Below are positions 40,872-48,797 of a stretch of DNA of 64,000 bases, piece by piece; the stretch's first letter is position 1; each line of letters starts with the position of its first letter. The DNA is from a virus. The stretch covers positions 62,001 to 126,000 of IMG/VR virus record IMGVR_UViG_3300035698_009252. One strand, 5' to 3'. Both the position numbers and the translations under genes were made by a program. The notes beneath the pieces are model-generated. The model was given only the letters and a program-made list of their open reading frames with translations. It had not been told where the DNA came from and searched no databases.

Positions 40872-43391
40872 TTACGGAGCGCAATTGTCACATTTCCCAC
40901 ACGGCCCCGACAACGACACGTCCCCAAAATGTTCGCAAACATAGGCATACCGGCAATCCCTCGTCCGGTAGAACCGCGTCAAAGCATTCAACTTCTCCAT
41001 CCGGTCCTTCCTTGAGCCATCAATCTGTACAACATCAAAGGTGTCGTCTTTATCAAGCCACACCTTGTACTTCCCACGGCCAAGTGTTTTGACAAGGCCC
41101 TTCTGCTTCAATGCCGAAATACAGGCCCCGACATTATGTACCCTGGACAATTGCCCCATGACCTTCTGAGTCATGTGTATCTCGGCAAAGTTGGCCCCAT
41201 TCGCCTCCTTGAGAGCTGTGGACTTGAGCCACTTCCAGAACCCCTCTACATCCTTGCCACTGGGATTGGTCATGTCTATAAGGAAAGTTTGGGTTCGGTA
41301 ATCATCTTCAAAATCACAAACCGTTAGACAAAAAGAATCCTTACCATCGCGCCCGGCACGCCCTACCGCCTGGAACCAGTCTTCAATGCTCTGAGACAGG
41401 CCAACGTGCACAACAAAACGAACATCAGGCCGGTCTATACCCATACCAAATGCGGAAGTCGCAACAATAATTCCACCATCCTTAGACCATTGAGTCTGGG
41501 TCTCAGCCCGTTCTGTTTGAAGAAGGCCCGCGTGATAGAACATAGCCGGAATGCCCCGTTTGCACAGGTAATCGCAAACCGCTTCCGCTTCCTTGCGCGT
41601 AGCGGCATACACAATTCCCGTCTTGAAGTCTTCAGCAACAGCGAGGACATACTCATACCGCTCGGCCCCACGCGCCTCCACCATCGCAAATTGCAAATTG
41701 GGCCGATAAACACTCTGAACGAACCTCTTGGCCTCCTCGATATGAAGCGAGCGACAAATGTCTTCCCGGACCTTTTCCGTAGCCGTAGCCGTCAAAGCAA
41801 CCACTTGCCGGGGATTCAGGCGTTCGATAACTCCGCCCAGCTCAGCATAAGCCGGTCGGAAGTCGTGCCCCCACCTGCTAATACAGTTGTGAACTAAAGA
41901 GCCATTTGCGAAGAAGTTATGACTTCCTTCAACTTCGATGTCGTAAAGCCGCACCCCAACCGGATTCTTTCCAAGGCATTCCCCGGTTGGGAGAGTGCCT
42001 CCTCGTTCGACACGCGAAACACTTTCCACCCGAGCATACGAAGAAACGACTCCTTCCGCTGGTCTGCATCCCGCACCTTCATCGCCTTGTGTGACGGGCC
42101 GTCCACTTCTATTGTGACTTTCTCCAATGGCCACGACAAGTCCAACTTGTAGTGTGTCGGATAGCCACTCCCGTCCCGACAATGTCCTGTTTTTACTATA
42201 TGGTTCAGAGAAAGTCCTCCCGCGACTGCAAGAGCAGCCTCCGGTCCCGTCGCACCTCTCCCGTTCCCTCCCCGATTCGTCTTGAACCTGTCCTGGCCCT
42301 TCGACGCCTTCGACACAGACGCCCTGACCGATTCCCTCTTCATTGGGTTGTCCCGAGTCATCCTCTCCGACGCCTCCGACCTCTTCGTCTGCGAACGCTG
42401 GCCACACAGAGTCGAACAGTGCAGAGTCCTGTACCCCGGCTTCGTGTGGAAGCTCTTCCCGCACGAAAGACATATCTTCTCTACAGTCGGAACACTTCTT
42501 GTTTTTGCCGACCCTGCCCTTTGACATGCCTGTGAACAATACCTGCTCGGAGGCCGCCCCTTTCTGAGTCGCATCTCCCGAACCTTCCCGCATTCCTCGC
42601 ACACAACTATCTGCTTTGATGATTTCATACCCAGACTGTAACTTGTCCACAGGAACTAAGCCAGTGTTTTTTACGAAAAACTCTTGCCCCCCATCGCAGT
42701 ACCCGTCCCGCCCATTTATGCGAACCTTCCACAGGTCCAGACCACGATGAAGGAACAGTCTCGCTACCTTGCCGACGACCGTATTCCCGTCATACTTCGA
42801 GATAACCTCGTCACCCACCCTGATAGAATCAATCCGGCGCTCACCGGAAGGCGTCAGAACCATCGTATCCCCGATAAAACAGTGAGCCTCATCCACGGCA
42901 AAGATGTCTACCTTCAGTTTCTCCATGGCCCGGTTAAACTCGGAGTTTCCAAAGCGCTCCGGGGACACATACAAGGCCCGCACGCCGCCCGACGAGACCT
43001 CTGCCAAGGCCAATTTCGCATCCCGCATCGGCACAGAGGAGTTGATTAGGACGGCATTGACACCAAGACCCTGGAGTTTGTCCACCTGGTCCTTCATCAA
43101 AGCAATCAACGGGCTTGCAACTACCGTCAAGGTGTCAGACAGAATCGATGGGAGTTGGTAAACCAGGGATTTCCCTGAACCCGTGGGGAATACACACAAC
43201 ACACCTTTTTCGCCCTCTATGGCCTCTGTAATGGCTTCGCGTTGCCCCTCCCGGAACTTTGTATGCCCGAATACCTTCAGGGCATCGTCAAGGCTCATTT
43301 GGGCCACCTTGGGCTTTGATATGACCGCTACCTGTGGTTGGTTACTCTTGGCGGCCCGGAGCGCCCGAACTCTTTCCAGCATGCTACTCAT
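40872..43391 (-). CDS. recQ: RecQ-type DNA helicase interrupted by an intein
   Basis: 839-residue precursor. Extein: motif I FPTGSGKSLVYQ (68-79), motif II DEAH at 167-170, helicase C domain with TSAFGMGIDRPDVRFV and QAVGRAGRDG, and a zinc-binding end (CRYAYVCEHFG...CGKCDNC). An intein (residues 171-502) splits motif II as DEAH | CISRWGHDFRP. The mature helicase would have about 507 residues, shorter than cellular RecQ; no HRDC domain is seen. Unwinds DNA 3'-5' in repair or recombination. Start MSSMLERVR after GGTAGGGT. Confidence 0.9.
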   Translation of the reverse strand: MSSMLERVRALRAAKSNQPQVAVISKPKVAQMSLDDALKVFGHTKFREGQREAITEAIEGEKGVLCVFPTGSGKSLVYQLPSILSDTLTVVASPLIALMKDQVDKLQGLGVNAVLINSSVPMRDAKLALAEVSSGGVRALYVSPERFGNSEFNRAMEKLKVDIFAVDEAHCFIGDTMVLTPSGERRIDSIRVGDEVISKYDGNTVVGKVARLFLHRGLDLWKVRINGRDGYCDGGQEFFVKNTGLVPVDKLQSGYEIIKADSCVRGMREGSGDATQKGAASEQVLFTGMSKGRVGKNKKCSDCREDMSFVREELPHEAGVQDSALFDSVWPAFADEEVGGVGEDDSGQPNEEGIGQGVCVEGVEGPGQVQDESGRERERCDGTGGCSCSRGRTFSEPYSKNRTLSGREWLSDTLQVGLVVAIGESHNRSGRPVTQGDEGAGCRPAEGVVSSYARVESVSRVERGGTLPTGECLGKNPVGVRLYDIEVEGSHNFFANGSLVHNCISRWGHDFRPAYAELGGVIERLNPRQVVALTATATEKVREDICRSLHIEEAKRFVQSVYRPNLQFAMVEARGAERYEYVLAVAEDFKTGIVYAATRKEAEAVCDYLCKRGIPAMFYHAGLLQTERAETQTQWSKDGGIIVATSAFGMGIDRPDVRFVVHVGLSQSIEDWFQAVGRAGRDGKDSFCLTVCDFEDDYRTQTFLIDMTNPSGKDVEGFWKWLKSTALKEANGANFAEIHMTQKVMGQLSRVHNVGACISALKQKGLVKTLGRGKYKVWLDKDDTFDVVQIDGSRKDRMEKLNALTRFYRTRDCRYAYVCEHFGDVSLSGPCGKCDNCAP
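41886..42881 (-). mobile_element. Intein in RecQ motif II, 332 residues
   Basis: Starts with Cys (CFIGDTMVLTPSGERRID; block A) and ends IEVEGSHNFFANGSLVHN before Cys+1 of the extein (blocks F and G, HN|C). Block B is present in position (GYCDGGQEFFVKNTG) but shows DGGQ where TxxH is usual. The central 190 residues are Gly/Arg/Glu-rich and look non-globular because another frame of the same strand codes a nuclease. Insertion splits the DEAH box, a typical conserved-site target. Confidence 0.88.
41894..42628 (-). CDS. Zinc-finger EDxHD/Vsr-like homing endonuclease nested out of frame in the intein
   Basis: 244 residues, same strand as recQ but in another frame, lying wholly inside the intein and ending 8 nt before its end. 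N-terminal zinc fingers (CEECGKVRE...YCSQAC, then ICLSCGKSF...CSTLC). The C-terminal nuclease has YKLDLSWPLEKVTIEVDGPSHK, then ADQRKESFLRMLGWKVFRVS, the D...ExDGxxH...D pattern of the EDxHD (DUF559/Vsr-like) superfamily. Its last residues are read from the same bases as intein blocks F and G. Would cut intein-free recQ alleles. Confidence 0.85.
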   Translation of the reverse strand: MKSSKQIVVCEECGKVREMRLRKGRPPSRYCSQACQRAGSAKTRSVPTVEKICLSCGKSFHTKPGYRTLHCSTLCGQRSQTKRSEASERMTRDNPMKRESVRASVSKASKGQDRFKTNRGGNGRGATGPEAALAVAGGLSLNHIVKTGHCRDGSGYPTHYKLDLSWPLEKVTIEVDGPSHKAMKVRDADQRKESFLRMLGWKVFRVSNEEALSQPGNALERIRLGCGFTTSKLKEVITSSQMAL

Positions 43392-43464
43392 ACCCTACCA
43401 ATCTCCCTGTCACGCCCATATTCGTGCTCAAGAGCGCGAACGCTTACCGGAGTCTCGGCTGTTT

Positions 43465-43489
43465 TCAAGGGGACAATTTGTCCTCTTGA
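43465..43489. promoter_or_regulatory. 25-bp near-perfect palindrome, likely operator
   Basis: TCAAGGGGACAA T TTGTCCTCTTGA: 11 of 12 positions are symmetric. Lies between the Xre-type regulator gene and recQ, a natural site for autoregulation or control of recQ. Confidence 0.65.
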
Positions 43490-43574
43490 TTCTGAGCGGC
43501 CTCACTTCGGGAATTGCGCGTTAGCGTGACTCCCCCGTTATTCGGTCCAATCGCCCATGGTCCGGGTGCAGAAC

Positions 43575-43865
43575 TTAGCCACGCCGCTTCACTAACCGGC
43601 AAGCGTACCCGTAGTAGTCCAGCACCTGCACCAGGTTGTCCACGCTGGGGTAGCGCTGTCCACGCTCCCACTGCGAGACCACCGAGATGCTCACATCCAG
43701 GTCGGACGCAACCGCCTTCAGAGGCAAGCCACTTTTCTTACGGGAATCCAGTGCCATCTTGGCAAAGGACTGCACGATAGGGTTGTCCGTGTAGTCCTTG
43801 GCAGCCACACGGCGTGTCTTCTTTGCCTTCTTTACCGTCTTCTTCGCTCTCTTCTTGGCACCCAT
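43575..43865 (-). CDS. Xre-family helix-turn-helix regulator with basic tail
   Basis: 96 residues. The first 22 residues are Lys/Arg/Ala (histone-like tail). Then an Xre HTH: LDSRKKSGLPLKAVASDLDV followed by SISVVSQWERGQRYPS (recognition helix) and NLVQVLDYYGYACRLV. Ribosome site AAGGAGGACCC. Likely binds the palindrome at 43465-43489. The basic tail is unusual for a phage repressor and could add nonspecific DNA affinity. Confidence 0.75.
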   Translation of the reverse strand: MGAKKRAKKTVKKAKKTRRVAAKDYTDNPIVQSFAKMALDSRKKSGLPLKAVASDLDVSISVVSQWERGQRYPSVDNLVQVLDYYGYACRLVKRRG

Positions 43866-43875
43866 AGGGTCCTCC

Positions 43876-44229
43876 TTATGTTATGTTTTGAAGCATTTCG
43901 ATGTAGGTTGTCGTCCATTCCCCATCAGAAGGGCTAAACCCGGCAAGTTCCAGCCTTTGACGAGTCCGACGATTGCACGTTGCCTTGCAACTTTCGATAA
44001 TGATATTTTTGGCCCATCTTTTGGAGGGAGGGGTTTCTACCCACCGATGCAAAGTGTCCGACCCGTGGTGGTAGCAGGTAACAGTAGTGCGGAGATAACC
44101 ACAGATATTTTTCCGAAAGATAACCCGTTCGCCTCTTTCGTGCATCTTGACGATGCTGAGGTGGTCCTTCCGGTGAACCTCAAGCCAAGCCAAGAAGTCT
44201 TCGAAGTCTCTGTGCCTTTTTTCCTTCAC
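43876..44229 (-). CDS. Unknown His/Cys-rich protein
   Basis: 117 residues with DFLAWLEVHRKDHLSIVKMH, then NICGYLRTTVTCYHHGSDTLH and ESCKATCNRRTRQRLELAG. The His and Cys pairs suggest metal binding. Gene has a TATAGT-like box upstream around 44236. Not recognised. Confidence 0.5.
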   Translation of the reverse strand: MKEKRHRDFEDFLAWLEVHRKDHLSIVKMHERGERVIFRKNICGYLRTTVTCYHHGSDTLHRWVETPPSKRWAKNIIIESCKATCNRRTRQRLELAGFSPSDGEWTTTYIEMLQNIT

Positions 44230-44263
44230 GCCCTACTATACACTTGGAAGCCGGGGACAAGAC

Positions 44264-44291
44264 AAAAAAAGAGAGGGTTCTCAGTCAACCC
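44264..44291 (-). terminator. Intrinsic terminator after the coiled-coil gene
   Basis: GGGTT-GACTGAG-AACCC, TCTC, then seven T on the minus strand, about 77 nt after the stop at 44369. Confidence 0.75.
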
Positions 44292-44368
44292 GAGGTTCCT
44301 TGGCGGCGGCGAGGGCATAATCGAGTCGGCTCTGCTCGTTTAACGCATGCTCCAGTTCATCACCCTTA

Positions 44369-44641
44369 TCAGGTCAATGCCTGGTATGTCCTCTGCCTCA
44401 ACACCCTGGTGGCATCCATTTCGACTGCAACATCCGCATACTTACTTTTCCATTTCGTTACTTCAGCCTGCGCCTCGTCCAGTTTATCCACCAAACCCCG
44501 CAACTTCTCCCGCTCGGCGTCAAGAGCGGCTTCGGCTTTGATGGCGCGTTGCTGATAGGCATCCGCTTCTGCGTTCAATGCCCGTTCGTGTTCCCTCGAC
44601 GCTGCGAGGGCAGTCTGGATATTCGTTACCTTACTACTCAT
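44369..44641 (-). CDS. Short coiled-coil protein
   Basis: 90 residues, nearly all coiled coil (EHERALNAEADAYQQRAIKA, LRGLVDKLDEAQAEVTKWKS). ATG behind GGAGGAGGGG, with TATAAT at 44680-44685 a short way upstream, so this gene has its own promoter and terminator. Function unknown. Confidence 0.6.
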   Translation of the reverse strand: MSSKVTNIQTALAASREHERALNAEADAYQQRAIKAEAALDAEREKLRGLVDKLDEAQAEVTKWKSKYADVAVEMDATRVLRQRTYQALT

Positions 44642-44679
44642 CCCCTCCTCCGCTCCTCCCGTTAATCCCTGCCTACCCC

Positions 44680-44685
44680 ATTATA
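44680..44685 (-). promoter_or_regulatory. Host-like -10 box (TATAAT)
   Basis: AGAGTATAATGGGG on the minus strand, upstream of the coiled-coil gene; no clear -35. Confidence 0.45.
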
Positions 44686-44710
44686 CTCTTCTGCAAGGAT
44701 TTCCGGGCAC

Positions 44711-44739
44711 AAAAAAAGACCCTCGGTTTCCCGAGGGCC
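44711..44739 (-). terminator. Intrinsic terminator
   Basis: GGCCCTCGG-GAAA-CCGAGGGTC then seven T on the minus strand, just after the stop of the gene at 44750-45157. Confidence 0.9.
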
Positions 44740-44749
44740 TTTCTAGCTT

Positions 44750-45157
44750 TCAAGATAGGCAAACCTTCTCCCCCCAAACAAATGCCACTCCGCAAGGCCA
44801 CCCATCCCTCGGCAAATTATCCGAGACTGTCCTGAAGATATCCCCGATGATAGTGGAGAACTCATCCGAGAGTTGAGACGAGATTCGATGCGCCGAGGAC
44901 CACCGCCCTCCACAACTTATGTGTGCTCCCTTACATTGAGAGCCAATGTTTTCCTTCCACTTCTTCCTGATGGTCTGGGCCAAGCCCACCGCCTCCAACC
45001 GAGAACCAAAAGCACGGGAAGCACGACCATCATTGTCAATCGAGCCAACATTCCACCTCAAACTAACCGTTTTTCGGTGCCGGGTAATTTCAATCCTTGA
45101 GCATGATGGACGCCCCGCAAGAATCGGACCCGGTATCTCTATAACTTGTTTAGGCAC
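44750..45157 (-). CDS. Unknown small protein
   Basis: 135 residues: strands (IEITRHRKTVSLRWNVGSID), a basic helix (LAQTIRKKWKENIG), CKGAHISCGGRW and an aromatic end (VAFVWGEKVCLS). Last gene of the 48669-44750 accessory run. Not recognised. Confidence 0.45.
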   Translation of the reverse strand: MPKQVIEIPGPILAGRPSCSRIEITRHRKTVSLRWNVGSIDNDGRASRAFGSRLEAVGLAQTIRKKWKENIGSQCKGAHISCGGRWSSAHRISSQLSDEFSTIIGDIFRTVSDNLPRDGWPCGVAFVWGEKVCLS

Positions 45158-45171
45158 TCCTCAACTCCTAA

Positions 45172-45663
45172 TCACGCAGTTCTCGCCGCTGTTACACGCG
45201 GGTGATGGAAAGGCATACCCACCGCTTCTCCGAATCCCATCCCACATAGTCTCTCCATCAAGCGGCCTACCCTGTCATCCAATGCGGCGGGCAATAAAAC
45301 TTCCCCAAAATCCCCATATTTCTTGCAAATCTTTTCTCTAATCCGGCACAGGTCATTCCTGTCCGGCTCCCATTCTGACAGGATGCCGTTATTACGCTGT
45401 CGGGGCGGGTCCCACGCCCACACGCCACAGAATCTTTTTCCATTTTCATCTTGTCCAATATGGATTAACGCTCTCCGTTTCCGCCCATCTTCTCTTGTCC
45501 AAGGAACATCTCCCCCGGCAAGAAAACATGGCTTACCCTGACATCTTTCACCGAATTCGTTAGGGGCATCCCCACATACGTCTTCTTGAAGATACCTTTC
45601 GCCGAAACTTGCCGATGCCATCATACCGCAATGTGGACACACGCAAAAAATTCCCTCATACAT
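45172..45663 (-). CDS. Cys-rich protein with zinc-ribbon start
   Basis: 163 residues from MYEGIFCVCPHCG (start set by GGAGG spacing). CVCPHCG, then VCGDAPNEFGERCQGKPC give several Cys for metal binding. Acidic middle and helical end. No known family. Confidence 0.5.
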   Translation of the reverse strand: MYEGIFCVCPHCGMMASASFGERYLQEDVCGDAPNEFGERCQGKPCFLAGGDVPWTREDGRKRRALIHIGQDENGKRFCGVWAWDPPRQRNNGILSEWEPDRNDLCRIREKICKKYGDFGEVLLPAALDDRVGRLMERLCGMGFGEAVGMPFHHPRVTAARTA

Positions 45664-45676
45664 CATCACCTCCGAA

Positions 45677-46819
45677 CTACAATACCATCAAGCGCCACCC
45701 CTGCTCGACATTCTTATCTTCTATTTTTCCCTCAACCACGAGAGAACTGATGGCTGCTGCCACATCGGTATCTGTGAAAATCGGCTCCGAGTCGTCATCC
45801 AGAAGATGACAGCAGCTATCAATTGCCGCATCCCTGTCAGCAGAAGCCTCGGCGATTTCATCCGCACTACACATACCCGACCACCATCCATCCTCCTCCC
45901 GGATAATCGTCATCATCACATCCTTGAGGGCCGCGAACAAATCAACCCCATCCGACTTCGCGTCCACGCCAAGGGCTCCGGCACCAATCCCGACATTATG
46001 CAGGAAAAACATTTCGCTATCATCATGCCCCTGGTGAGAGAAATTGCATTCTCCACAGTCTTCGCAGTGCATGTAGGTTCCTGTAAAATCGTGACAAAGG
46101 GCTTCATTTATGAATATCCAACGACTTCCGCAGACAGGGCACCTCGCGCCATTCACGAAACCACTCCGCTCCCACTTGGTCTCCTTGTAGGGATTCACAG
46201 CATTCCCCATCAGAAACCACCTCAGCCAGGCAGAAACCATGTTATCTGACACAGCGTGCCACTCACTCCCGTCAGAGAAAGCACATTCGATGCAAGAAAA
46301 CGCTCCGTCCATCTCCTCAAGAAAATCTTCAGAATCGTAACTCCTTGCCCAGCGGACGCGGTACGCCTCGAAAACTTCCACCAAGCTACTTGGCAGGGAT
46401 GCCCTGGCTTTCTGCCGGTCCTCATCACTCTTCAAATCATCCTCTCTCGGGAGAACAACAATTTGAGCATTCTTCCACCCCGGAACCGTTGCCTCCCGGA
46501 GCAAGGAAACCCGTCTTTGAAGCTCAAGGACCCGCCCCTCTTCTGAAAGTGCATCAACAAAGTCCTCAAAGGCATCCGGCTGACGAGCGGCGACATCGGC
46601 ATCTCGTATCGCCTTCAGAATTTTTCCGCCATCGTCGTCGGAGGCCATTTCTGCCCCCGCCAATCTATGTGCAAGAAGTTGGGCACGCACATAGTCAAGA
46701 ATAGGCTGCACACGTTTGTTACGCTTTTGCCTGTCCCGGTCGTCCTTCTCGTATCCCTTGATGCGGGCGTCACTCTGCTCTCGTATCTCTTCCTGGCTCA
46801 TCTCAACAGGCATTTTCAT
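45677..46819 (-). CDS. Unknown 380-residue protein with zinc ribbon
   Basis: N-terminal 70 residues charged and helical (QEEIREQSDARIKGYEKDDR). The middle carries CIECAFSDGSEWHAVSDN and a ribbon ARCPVCGSRWIFINEALCHD...MHCEDCGECNF. Acidic C-terminal third. Resembles phage accessory proteins that read damaged or non-native proteins only in having ribbons; no function assigned. Confidence 0.5.
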   Translation of the reverse strand: MKMPVEMSQEEIREQSDARIKGYEKDDRDRQKRNKRVQPILDYVRAQLLAHRLAGAEMASDDDGGKILKAIRDADVAARQPDAFEDFVDALSEEGRVLELQRRVSLLREATVPGWKNAQIVVLPREDDLKSDEDRQKARASLPSSLVEVFEAYRVRWARSYDSEDFLEEMDGAFSCIECAFSDGSEWHAVSDNMVSAWLRWFLMGNAVNPYKETKWERSGFVNGARCPVCGSRWIFINEALCHDFTGTYMHCEDCGECNFSHQGHDDSEMFFLHNVGIGAGALGVDAKSDGVDLFAALKDVMMTIIREEDGWWSGMCSADEIAEASADRDAAIDSCCHLLDDDSEPIFTDTDVAAAISSLVVEGKIEDKNVEQGWRLMVL

Positions 46820-46832
46820 TTTCTACTCCTCT

Positions 46833-47513
46833 TCAGTTTTTCGGCTTGGCCGCATTCACCGCCTTAACAATCTCATCAAAAATCATACTGATGACGGGGC
46901 CGAATAGGTCGCCATTCTTGTCGGGATGGGCAATCATCATAATCCTTCGGTAAGCGTCCTTAAACTTTGCAGGGTTCAGAAGCTCGCTGAGGGATGCCCC
47001 CTTTAAGATGTCCGACAACTCACTTCTGGTCAGAACAGAGCGGCCCCTATTCTGCATTTGAATATGATTCGACTGAATAATCATCTTCAGAAAAGCAACC
47101 TCGTCCCGCAGGTAGTGAACGCTTTCAGTCAGCTCCCCATTCTCACGGCTAACAGAGGACAAAGCCGAACGAAGGTCTTCGTTATCGCATTCCAATGAGT
47201 AGACTTCTTTGGAAATATCCAATCCCGCCGCATCCCTAATCCCGGTCTCCGAAACAGGACTCGCGATATAGTATTCATTCCCCGTTTTGCTACGGCGAGA
47301 ACACAAAGACACTAGAACACGTTCTTTTAGAGGCGGAATCCAATCTCCATTTGGATAGCACGTCCTGCCATCACTAGAGCGGGCACCCACCGATTTCTCA
47401 TCCCATGGAAGCGGATTGAAGACAACCCATTCCCAACGATTGTCCGGCAGCTCGCCCCACTCCATCTTGTGCTCTGTCCACTTCTCCCTCACCCTCTCCA
47501 AGATTGAACTCAT
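46833..47513 (-). CDS. Protein with C-terminal J-domain
   Basis: 226 residues from MSSILERVREKW (ATGA overlap with the upstream gene). The first ten residues resemble the start of the RecQ protein. Middle coiled coil (ECDNEDLRSALSSVSRENGE). The last 50 residues look like a J-domain: FKDAYRRIMMIAHPDKNGD with HPD, then DEIVKAVNAAKP. J-domains recruit and stimulate Hsp70 (DnaK); a phage protein that redirects host DnaK is plausible. The J-domain is short and C-terminal. Confidence 0.65.
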   Translation of the reverse strand: MSSILERVREKWTEHKMEWGELPDNRWEWVVFNPLPWDEKSVGARSSDGRTCYPNGDWIPPLKERVLVSLCSRRSKTGNEYYIASPVSETGIRDAAGLDISKEVYSLECDNEDLRSALSSVSRENGELTESVHYLRDEVAFLKMIIQSNHIQMQNRGRSVLTRSELSDILKGASLSELLNPAKFKDAYRRIMMIAHPDKNGDLFGPVISMIFDEIVKAVNAAKPKN

Positions 47514-48595
47514 AACTTCAGCCACTCCTCAACTCGCCTCCCGGTTACGGCCCAATCCTCAAGCACATCGTGCTCCCATAGGACAAGGCAATAAATGCCT
47601 GCCCCATTATACGCTTCAACCAGCTCCTGAGCATGAATCTCTTCAGGAATCCCCGTAACTTCCTCCGAATGCCACCAACTCCCCAGCAATTCCACCACCT
47701 TCACCGCCCGCCAATACCTGGGGAATCGCTGCTTCCCCGCCGATAACACCTGGGCCTTTGCCGCAATCCCCGGCGAAAACACCATGAAATCAGGATTCAG
47801 GTCGTGAAACACCCGGCCCAGCTTCCTTACGCCCACCTTTGTCCTGATGAACCGTGCCCCATACCCACTATACACCACAGTCTCCGGCGTATGCTGGTCG
47901 AAGAACCACTCCAAGTGTGTAGGACGGACCCCGTTGGCCTCCCGGTTGCGGATAAAGACCTCTTCATCCTTCATGGGGTGGTCCACGCCATACCGACGCA
48001 TACTCGTTTGCACAAGCCTCTTCTTTACCTCCGGGTCGGCAAAGGGATTGGCATGGCCATGCCTACTCAAATGAGTAGCCTCACGCTTCTTCTGGATAGC
48101 CTCGAAGTCTTGCTTGGCCTTCCACTTATCGGCAACGGATGATGCGATAAGCTGGAGTCCACGGTTCTTTTCAAGGACTATCTTGTCCTCAGACCACCCA
48201 TGAACGCGCCGGAGATGCTTACCAAGCCGCAGGAGGGCTACACCACACTCCGGGCACGCCACGTAGTCCACGCCCTTCTTATAGGCTTCAGGGTGAGCCT
48301 GCACGCACTCGGCACGATGCTTCGTCGCTGTCTCGGGCTGATACCACTCAGAACAGACATGGCACTGTTTTGCACCACGCTTTTGGGACATAGGCTTATA
48401 GCCGCCCTTGGCCCGCTTAGAAGCCGATTGCCTATCGATAGCCCGTCTGACGACCAATTGTGCTTCAGGAAACCTGTCCCGATACCCCGAAGCGTCAAGT
48501 CCGTGAAGCTTGATATGGCAAGATAAAACCGGGGACCTGTAACCACACACCATACACACAAGATGGTCAACGCCCTCTTCTTTGTACCCCGGCAT
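47510..48595 (-). CDS. Homing endonuclease-like protein, N-terminal zinc finger in another frame
   Basis: 361 residues as read. Ros/MucR-like unit (CMVCGYRSPVLSCHIKLHGL), a second zinc unit (CHVCSEWYQPETATKH), a third (CPECGVALLRLGKHLRRVHG), then a Vsr/EDxHD-like part (LNPDFMVF, KVVELLGSWWHSE, GIYCLVLWEHDVL). An upstream ATG (48669) in another frame reads SCEICGGDVVNGKQVYHHRT, a matching zinc finger, so a frameshift near 48585 probably removed it. Free-standing homing endonuclease, possibly impaired. Confidence 0.6.
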   Translation of the reverse strand: MPGYKEEGVDHLVCMVCGYRSPVLSCHIKLHGLDASGYRDRFPEAQLVVRRAIDRQSASKRAKGGYKPMSQKRGAKQCHVCSEWYQPETATKHRAECVQAHPEAYKKGVDYVACPECGVALLRLGKHLRRVHGWSEDKIVLEKNRGLQLIASSVADKWKAKQDFEAIQKKREATHLSRHGHANPFADPEVKKRLVQTSMRRYGVDHPMKDEEVFIRNREANGVRPTHLEWFFDQHTPETVVYSGYGARFIRTKVGVRKLGRVFHDLNPDFMVFSPGIAAKAQVLSAGKQRFPRYWRAVKVVELLGSWWHSEEVTGIPEEIHAQELVEAYNGAGIYCLVLWEHDVLEDWAVTGRRVEEWLKL

Positions 48596-48710
48596 TTCGT
48601 TCGGTGGTGATAGACCTGCTTCCCGTTAACGACATCCCCGCCACATATTTCGCATGACACGGTATTCATAGTTCCATGTATCGTACAACAACTGGCAGAC
48701 ACTACCAAGA

Positions 48711-48744
48711 CAAAAAGAGACCCACGGTTTCCCGTGGGCCTCTC
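48711..48744 (-). terminator. Intrinsic terminator after the major capsid gene
   Basis: GAGGCCCACGG-GAAA-CCGTGGGTCTC then TTTTT on the minus strand, about 54 nt past the capsid stop. Confidence 0.9.
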
Positions 48745-48797
48745 TGGCTTTCAACCAGTTCGCACTAGTCTCTCCACCAGGTGTAAGTCGTTGAGAC

